Shown here: positions 60,701-64,000 of the stretch, in pieces
How positions within the stretch are numbered: position 1 is the first letter of the stretch
Layout: each line of letters starts with the position of its first letter
Source of the DNA: Ciona savignyi
Lineage: Eukaryota > Chordata > Ascidiacea > Phlebobranchia > Cionidae
Assembly: GCA_000149265.1 (NCBI GenBank)
Contig: CH003126.1
Span: 1,637,190 to 1,701,189 of the forward strand
Reading direction: 5' to 3'
DNA length: 64,000 bases
The notes under the pieces: model-generated
What the model saw: only the letters and a program-made list of their open reading frames with translations
What the model was told of the DNA's origin: nothing
Database searches by the model: none
Made by a program: the position numbers and the translations under genes

Positions 60701-63199
60701 AACACACAAAAAAACGGTCTTAGCAATGAACCCATTATGAGTTCGAAACTAAGCCCGGTAAAAAAAAGAATGAGTATGGTCATGTGGCTTAATGGTTAAA
60801 GCGACAGATATGAATACTAATTTTATATAAAATCTGTCTTGGTGTCGAACTCATGAAAGGTTCAAAACCTAGCCTGGTTTAAACAGTAGAAAGAAACATT
60901 CAGCCAGGTTAGTTCATTGGTTGCCCATTGTCACATGGGTTGATGTTATACCGTGTTGTCTTTGATCGAGTCACTGGACGAACGGACGTTACTTGAAACC
61001 AGTGAATTATTGTTTGGAAGGAAATCTGTATAATGTACAAACACCCTGCTACGTTTGTCAGTAAGCACACAGTATCTTTCAACTTTTTTGTCTTTTTTTA
61101 CTGGACTAAGTTTCGAACCCATGATTAGCTCATCACTAAGACCGAAATAAGTATATGAATCGCTCACGTTAACCATTCGACCACACAATCGTAATTATAC
61201 AACTAAATTGGAGAGGATATTCTGTTTATACTCGTAAATGGAAAAACCAAGGGGATAAACACACGGGCAATCGTCAGATCACCTCGCGCCCACCGTCGGG
61301 TTACCGAAACTATTGCAGTGTGTTGTATATGATAGACACGTTCCTTCAATTTGGTAAAACCCATTAATCCACTGGGTTCAGGCAATGTCTTTTAAGTGCC
61401 TTGCCCAAGGACACAACCGACTAGCTAGCGACTAGTTTCGCATCTGCAACCTTTCGATTGCAAGGCGACGCACTAAACCGCCAGACTAACCGACCGGACA
61501 AATGTCAACACCTCATGCGTTTCATTTATTTTGTCGGTCTCACATGACCATCCTTTCCGAACTGTGTTTTTTAATCAATTTAAAAGCTGTTCACATGAAG
61601 GTGGTTAGACGACTCTGTGGACGACCGGTTGACGGAACGTGACGTCACAGTTGGCGGGACCAGAGGAAACAAGATGGCGTCGAAGGCGAGAAATCCCGGG
61701 GGAAATGGTCGTGTGTATTGCGTACAAAGCCAGACCTGTTGGGGCCAGGTATGAGTCCAACAAATGGATGGGATATTCTTGTTTATCCCCGTGTATAGGA
61801 AAACGCAAGGGGCGCTATCACACAGGTAATCGTCAAATTACCAGCCCCCACCGTTGGGTTGCCGGGCTATTTCAGTGTTTGTGTGTGTGCATGATTAAGA
61901 TATTTCTTTAATTTAGTAGCACTTATCGTTTCACTGGGTTCAGGCATTATTCGTTAAGTGCCTTGCCAAGGACGCAACTGGCTAGCTAGCAGAAAGGTAA
62001 CACACTAAACTATTCGGCCAGACTACGGAAATGAGTCATGGAATTATATACCGTAATATGAAGTACATTGGATAAATTTACTTGTAACATTATCATTAAT
62101 CCTTTTATTGACGAATTATATTAGTTGTAATATGTACGTAATAGAGTAGATTCTGATACCCAAGGCAAATAGTATCAGGACAAAACTTTGATAAAAATAC
62201 ATCAAATCTTTTAGTAAACGGCAAACTGGTAATATCCCCGTATTGTGCCACCGGTGATGTAATTGTTTTTTTAGTAAATTTGAACATAAATGCATGATTG
62301 ATAAACTTTAAAATCGGCAATAGATGTATGACATTGTGTACATTAAATTGTAATCGTTAAATTGTGAAAATATCACGTTTTTTATTTATTTTTTACCGGG
62401 CTACATTTCGAACCAACGAGGGGCGGTTTTTGTATAGGAATCGTTATAATATGTATCGGTTGTGTTATCCATTCGTCCAGGCGGTCCAAAGTTAGTGATG
62501 TTTTTAATAATTTATAATAAAAGTAAATCAGCTTATGTAAATCAAAAAATCCCTAGTAAACGTTAAGTTTAGAAGTCAAACTACATCATTGGCAAACGCC
62601 ACGTTTTAAAGGCATAGGAAATTCTGTTTCAGAGAAAAAGTGTTTTAATGATTCGAGTATTTGCCTAAAGACATGCAAAGATAAACAGGACAGGCTTTTG
62701 TTTGAACAAATCGAATGTGTGTTCACCATTGCAATTGTACACAAAAAACTGTTTGTTTTCAAAACCATGGCATTTCAATTGCCAATTTGTGTAAATAGAG
62801 AGTTGGTAAGTGTATTGATTGTACAAATACACTTTTTTAGGACTCACTCTTGGGAAATTTAACCAGAAAGGTTGTTTAGTAGTATAATTTAAGTTATTTC
62901 CCTGCAAAACATTTATTGATCCCGCTCAAAATCTATGTAAACAGTTGTATCGAATGTAACAATTACGGGATTATGGTGTTCATGTAAAACCGGTCTTAAC
63001 CTGTTTTGGTATGTTCCAGGGTCAAATTGCCGGTCGTGTTGTGTTCTGCTTGAGCGAGGGCGGAACGCACGAGAAACTGTGTCGCGTCGACCAGGAATCC
63101 ACCGTTTTCGACGTCACAATCGACTCTGTTTTCCCACGGAAAATCCGCGTCTTCAACGAGTCGAAGGGGGAAGAGAATAAAACTTGGCCTTTTGAGGAG
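39713..63199 (+). CDS. LOXHD1-like PLAT array, C-terminal part (exons 24-53, runs off window)
   Basis: Probably the continuation of the gene above. Exons: 39713-39927, 40684-40848, 41265-41368, 41750-41916, 42228-42447, 42892-43046, 43372-43450, 43991-44069, 45039-45094, 45858-45998, 47121-47579, 48142-48177, 49022-49212, 49676-49815, 50137-50216, 50903-51048, 52530-52617, 53281-53484, 54358-54550, 55019-55188, 55984-56107, 56338-56456, 57696-57991, 58561-58767, 58923-58934, 59178-59333, 59615-59752, 60424-60590, 61601-61748, 63020-63199. About 1,550 residues: PLAT domains 4-13 and a disordered linker. Every junction phase matches except for one extra base in 40684-40848. No stop is seen after 63199; the donor GTGAGA and an unfinished PLAT 13 say the gene continues. 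LOXHD1, the closest family, sits along the membrane of hair-cell stereocilia. Confidence 0.88.
39999..40155 (+). repeat. SINE 5' part, truncated
   Basis: GTCCGGCCAGTTAGTCTGGT, CAACCGAAAGGTTTAAGTTC, CTAGCGAGCCGGTTGTGTCC, ending after GGTTCTACCAAATTAGA; the 3' half is absent. Confidence 0.88.
40375..40600 (-). repeat. Decayed SINE, antisense
   Basis: ATAGGATATATTCATGTTTT at the tail end, CTACGTCGGGTTGCTGAACA and GCAGTGTGTTGTGCATGATT in the body, GCCTTGTTTAAGGACATCAC near the head. Confidence 0.65.
41392..41677 (+). repeat. tRNA-derived SINE, diverged
   Basis: GTCCGACCGATTAACTTAGT, GAAACGTTGCTGGTTCGAAT, CTCCGGTAGTCTGATTTTGA, tail GAATATCCTATCCTATC. Lies 70 bp before exon 27. Confidence 0.85.
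41750..42447 (+). other. PLAT domain 5 (exons 27-28)
   Basis: [98 protein letters not shown]. All strands are present in two exons; the acidic DEDDG after RW is changed to LEKD. Confidence 0.9.
43155..43325 (+). repeat. Dispersed repeat family B, partial copy
   Basis: Shares ATTATTAAGTTTC, AATTA.ACGTGGCCGC and TAACCCACA with 51290-51550 and 55330-55545. Non-coding. Confidence 0.65.
43520..43745 (+). repeat. Dispersed repeat family A, copy 2
   Basis: Matches 23985-24200 and 52990-53225: GTACTTGGTAGTGAATGAAT, GATTATTACACA, CATGATTACAGTTGATTACA, GAAATTAACGCATTTCC. Confidence 0.88.
44690..45036. repeat. AT-rich AACTTTCAAC/AACTATTT low-complexity tract
   Basis: Irregular repetition of CAACTTTCAA, TTTAATTAA and CAACTATTT up to the exon 32 acceptor, which it serves as pyrimidine tract. 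Confidence 0.65.
45200..45496 (+). repeat. tRNA-derived SINE, full length
   Basis: GTCCGACCGGTTAGTCTGGT, GGAAAGGTTGCAGGTGCGAA, CGCTAGCTAGTCGGTTGTGT, tail TATCCTATCCTATCCTA. Confidence 0.93.
45858..48177 (+). other. Disordered Ser/Pro/Lys-rich linker (exons 33-35)
   Basis: About 212 residues between PLAT 6 and 7. Exon 33 (47 residues): [20 protein letters not shown]. Exon 34 (153 residues, GC-rich): [19 protein letters not shown], a basic patch [19 protein letters not shown], then [20 protein letters not shown]. Exon 35 is a 36-bp exon ([11 protein letters not shown]). Exon 34 ends at CCCA before GTAAGC and starts after a strong pyrimidine tract ending CGTCAG; both edges are phase 1, so it could be skipped without frame loss. 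Exon 34 is inferred from frame and splice sites, not from homology. Confidence 0.7.
48245..48537 (+). repeat. tRNA-derived SINE, full length
   Basis: GTCCGACCGGTTAGGCGGTT, CAACCGAAAGGTTGCAGATT, CCCAGAGGATTAATGGGTTC, tail TATCCTATCCTATCCTG. An older antisense copy follows at about 48680-48920. Confidence 0.92.
49022..50216 (+). other. PLAT domain 7 (exons 36-38)
   Basis: [99 protein letters not shown]. An insertion with an extra Cys lies in the first loop in place of the usual GAGTDA. Confidence 0.92.
49988..50098. repeat. Tandem repeat of about 47 bp
   Basis: Two and a half units around GATTTCTGTCAATCATG and ACATGGGACAGATGATTTC, in the intron before exon 38. Confidence 0.8.
51290..51550 (+). 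repeat. Dispersed repeat family B, copy
   Basis: TTATTTTTTGTTTCCACAAT, GAAAACACGAAGCAGGTCCT, AGACGTGGCCACTAAACCCA, AAGCCTCGAAGAAAAGTGTG; matches 55330-55545 over its whole length. Confidence 0.88.
51704..51763. repeat. 60-base imperfect hairpin
   Basis: Outer arms CGAAACTGT and ACAGTTTCG and inner arms GTTGTGGCAA and TTGCCACAAC pair around a 10-base loop, with about 8 extra bases in the left arm. Confidence 0.75.
52316..52487. mobile_element. 172-bp hAT-like MITE
   Basis: Ends AGTGATGGGATTT and GAATCCCATCACT are inverted repeats. The interior (CGTACTTACTAACAACAGGT, GAATCGGATCGGTGATTATC) matches the copy at 58056-58232. Flanking 8-mers are only weakly alike, so the target duplication has decayed. 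Confidence 0.8.
52990..53225 (+). repeat. Dispersed repeat family A, copy 3
   Basis: TATTGGAGGTACTTGGTAGT, AAAGCGAAACACGTCGGATT, CATGATTACAGTTGATTACA, GAAATTAACGCATTTCGAC. It ends about 55 bp before exon 41. Confidence 0.88.
53952..54051. other. Assembly gap of 100 N
   Basis: Round-number gap in the intron between exons 41 and 42; its true length is unknown. Exon phases across it match (1/1), so no exon has to be missing, though a phase-neutral one could be. Confidence 0.97.
54052..54140 (+). repeat. Third tRNA-like repeat (fragment)
   Basis: GGTTAGCTCGTATGGTAGTG, GGGACTGTCAGTCAAAAGGT, GGATTCAAAACCAGCC. Similar stretches lie at about 55700-55780 and 60010-60085 (CCAAAGGTGGTGGGTTCGAA). B-box-like, but it does not fold as a functional tRNA by eye. 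Confidence 0.5.
54358..55188 (+). other. PLAT domain 9 (exons 42-43)
   Basis: [56 protein letters not shown], then [20 protein letters not shown] and [20 protein letters not shown]. The most diverged domain: AGTDA and the GW motif are absent, and both halves of the early sheet are in one exon with no phase-0 intron. Confidence 0.85.
54661..54883 (-). repeat. SINE, antisense, diverged
   Basis: GATAGGATAGGATAGGATCG, GTTTATCCCGTACATGG, CCACTGTCGGGTTACCGGAG; the head end is lost. Confidence 0.82.
55330..55545 (+). repeat. Dispersed repeat family B, copy
   Basis: TTTAGTTTATTTTTTGTTTC, AAAACACGATGCAGGACCTC, AGACATGGCCGCCTAACCCA; pair of 51290-51550. Confidence 0.88.
56482..56777 (+). repeat. tRNA-derived SINE, full length
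   Basis: ATCCGGCCTGTTAGTCTGGC, GGGTTGCAGGTACGAAACTG, CGCTAGCTAGTCGGTTGTGT, tail TATCCTATCCTATCCTATG. Confidence 0.93.
57472..57590 (+). repeat. SINE fragment, 3' half
   Basis: ACTGCAATAGCTCTGGTAAC, GATTGCACGTGTGTTAACCC, GGGATAAACATGAATATCCT. Confidence 0.9.
57940..59333 (+). other. PLAT domain 11 (exons 46-49) with a predicted 12-bp microexon
   Basis: Begins inside exon 46 ([14 protein letters not shown]), continues [38 protein letters not shown], then [20 protein letters not shown] and [20 protein letters not shown]. Joining 58767 directly to 59178 keeps the frame but omits the conserved Trp of the GWFL strand. A 12-base exon, 58923-58934 (VWEW), flanked by TATTTTAAG and GTAGAA, would supply it in phase 0/0. 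Confidence 0.82.
58026..58394. mobile_element. hAT-like element carrying a nested MITE
   Basis: Outer ends CAGGACTTCCC and GGGAAGCCCTG form an inverted repeat with one mismatch; flanking 8-mers ATCTAGCT and ATAGAGCG match at 5 of 8 positions. A second element, the same family as 52316-52487, is inserted at 58056-58232, flanked by CTTGCACC and CTTGCGAC (6 of 8 identical). The outer element is therefore the older one. Confidence 0.78.
60121..60410 (+). repeat. tRNA-derived SINE, diverged, adjoining exon 51
   Basis: GAAGAGTTGCTGATTCCAAA, CAGCTAGTTGGTTATATCCT, CAGGTAACCAGACGGTGGGC, GATTGCCCGTGTAGTAAC (partly duplicated), tail AAATATCCAATCC just before the exon 51 acceptor. Confidence 0.83.
60654..60890 (+). 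repeat. Two tandem copies of second tRNA-like SINE
   Basis: GGTCGTGTGGCCAAATGGTT, AAGGCGACCGATACATATAA and TGAGTTCGAAACTAAGCC in copy 1 (60654-60770); GGTCATGTGGCTTAATGGTT, AAGCGACAGATATGAATACT and AAAGGTTCAAAACCTAGCC in copy 2 (60775-60890). The start resembles the A-box arm of tRNA-Leu/Ser. Confidence 0.72.
61060..61195 (-). repeat. Second tRNA-like SINE, antisense copy
   Basis: TACTGGACTAAGTTTCGAAC, GCTCATCACTAAGACCG, GTTAACCATTCGACCACACA: reverse complement of the pair at 60654-60890. A further remnant lies at about 62395-62485. Confidence 0.7.
61211..61500 (-). repeat. tRNA-derived SINE, antisense, full length
   Basis: GGATATTCTGTTTATACTCG, CACACGGGCAATCGTCAGAT, CGACTAGCTAGCGACTAG, head end CCGCCAGACTAACCGACCGG. 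Confidence 0.92.
61691..63199 (+). other. PLAT domain 13, first half (exons 52-53, window edge)
   Basis: [14 protein letters not shown], then [58 protein letters not shown]. Starts inside exon 52. The GW and RWL strands are missing and should lie beyond the window. Confidence 0.75.
61766..62029 (-). repeat. tRNA-derived SINE, antisense
   Basis: GATGGGATATTCTTGTTTAT, GGGCGCTATCACACAGGTAA, CCCCACCGTTGGGTTGCCGG, GGACGCAACTGGCTAGCTAG. It follows the exon 52 donor by 16 bases. Confidence 0.88.
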
Positions 63200-64000
63200 G
63201 TGAGATGAACAGATGTGTAAACAAGCGAAGACGGCTCGCCTAAACGTTGTTCGCATATTTCGCCATTGACCTAATTCGTCATTTCACGGAAACCTTACTT
63301 TTTTCGGTGCTTAATGCGTGGAGTTGTTTAAAGTACTTTTATTCGCATTAGCCAAGCAGAAACACAGCTGTTAAAAATATTTGATGAAACAACACTTAAA
63401 TTGCGGTGACTTACAGTACCCATAAAAAGAAGCCAAATTAATGCTATTCAAAACTATGCGTGGAATAACACTTTACAATCTAACCTTGTTTTGGCAAATT
63501 CACCAAAAGCAATTAACGAATTCGTAATATTGCCTTATGATAAAAGACAATCTAATCTCCGGCGAAAATAGTTTATTTGGCAATGTTATTACTGCGGCAG
63601 CTTTGTAAACAGAAGAGAAAAAGTTTTATGTTGAAAGATGTATTTTAAAGTGAAAAATCTAAATCCGTCGAAGAAGTTTTGAAAACGAGAGAGGCCACTT
63701 TCCTTGAAAAAAAGAAAAAAAGTCGATTGCTGTCGCGGAAATATGCGAGTTCGGTATGCTCTCCTTATATGGGCATCATGGCGAGCAGACGACATATTTA
63801 TTGCTCGGCCTAGGAGAGATATTACTTTCTCACATTACAACGCATAACTGTGCCAGTTTCACGCTGCTTATATGACTCCCCGGGAAATGTTAAAATGCTT
63901 AACATTCACTCTATAAACGTTTTCATTTCCAAAGAAAGTAATTTTGAGCGGTTTTACGGTTATAGCGCAAATTTATATGGGAGTCTGGTGCTATATTAAC
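63200..64000. other. Intron, no exon recognised
   Basis: AT-rich sequence after the donor of exon 53. No PLAT-like strand or repeat is seen; presumably part of a longer intron. Confidence 0.55.

Larger units (their letters stand above)
59615..61690 (+). other. PLAT domain 12 (exons 50-52)
   Basis: [100 protein letters not shown]. Canonical LOXHD1-type motifs throughout. Its start intron is phase 0 instead of phase 1. Confidence 0.93.

Noticed and set aside
60654-60770. Functional tRNA gene
   Set aside because: A- and B-box-like motifs exist, but the interval between them is too long and no cloverleaf with paired acceptor arm can be drawn.

Overview
The window looks like nuclear DNA from a tunicate, most likely a Ciona-like ascidian. 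It is AT-rich, has dense short exons with GT-AG introns, carries many copies of a tRNA-derived SINE ending in TATCC/CCTAT units, and its proteins fit a chordate. The organism call is an inference; no marker gene was searched. One 100-base assembly gap lies at 53952-54051.

Layout. 1-3.1 kb is intergenic, with an 889-bp hAT-type transposon and a SINE. 3.1-6.0 kb, minus strand, holds five exons of a UBE2G1-type ubiquitin-conjugating enzyme; the first coding exon (about 16 residues) was not found. 6.0-10.2 kb is intergenic. 10.2-14.7 kb, plus strand, is a complete 11-exon SLC6-family sodium-coupled transporter of about 585 residues, with one apparent extra base in exon 4. 14.7-19.8 kb is intergenic. 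19.8 kb to the end, plus strand, is one very long modular gene of which I traced 53 coding exons.

The long gene is the notable content. It starts with two doublecortin (DCX) domains of the RP1/RP1L1 type, then two PLAT domains, a six-repeat region that looks like fascin/FGF-type beta-trefoils, eleven more PLAT domains like those of LOXHD1 (the last cut by the window edge), and disordered linkers. It thus joins the microtubule-binding head of a photoreceptor axoneme protein to the PLAT array of a hair-cell stereocilia protein. I infer a cytoskeleton-membrane scaffold of ciliated or sensory cells. The reading frame breaks twice, at about 39.10 kb (in-frame TGA) and 40.77 kb (one extra base). 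Intron phases on both sides call for a one-base correction at each place, so I favour one gene of more than 2,600 residues carrying assembly or allelic indels, but two genes or a decayed locus cannot be excluded.

Repeats fill the introns: about 25 SINE copies on both strands, a second tRNA-like SINE, hAT/MITE elements with recognisable 8-bp target duplications, two further dispersed families, and local tandem arrays, one of which contains decayed copies of the end of a coding exon. At least three splice acceptors of the long gene lie on or next to SINE tails.
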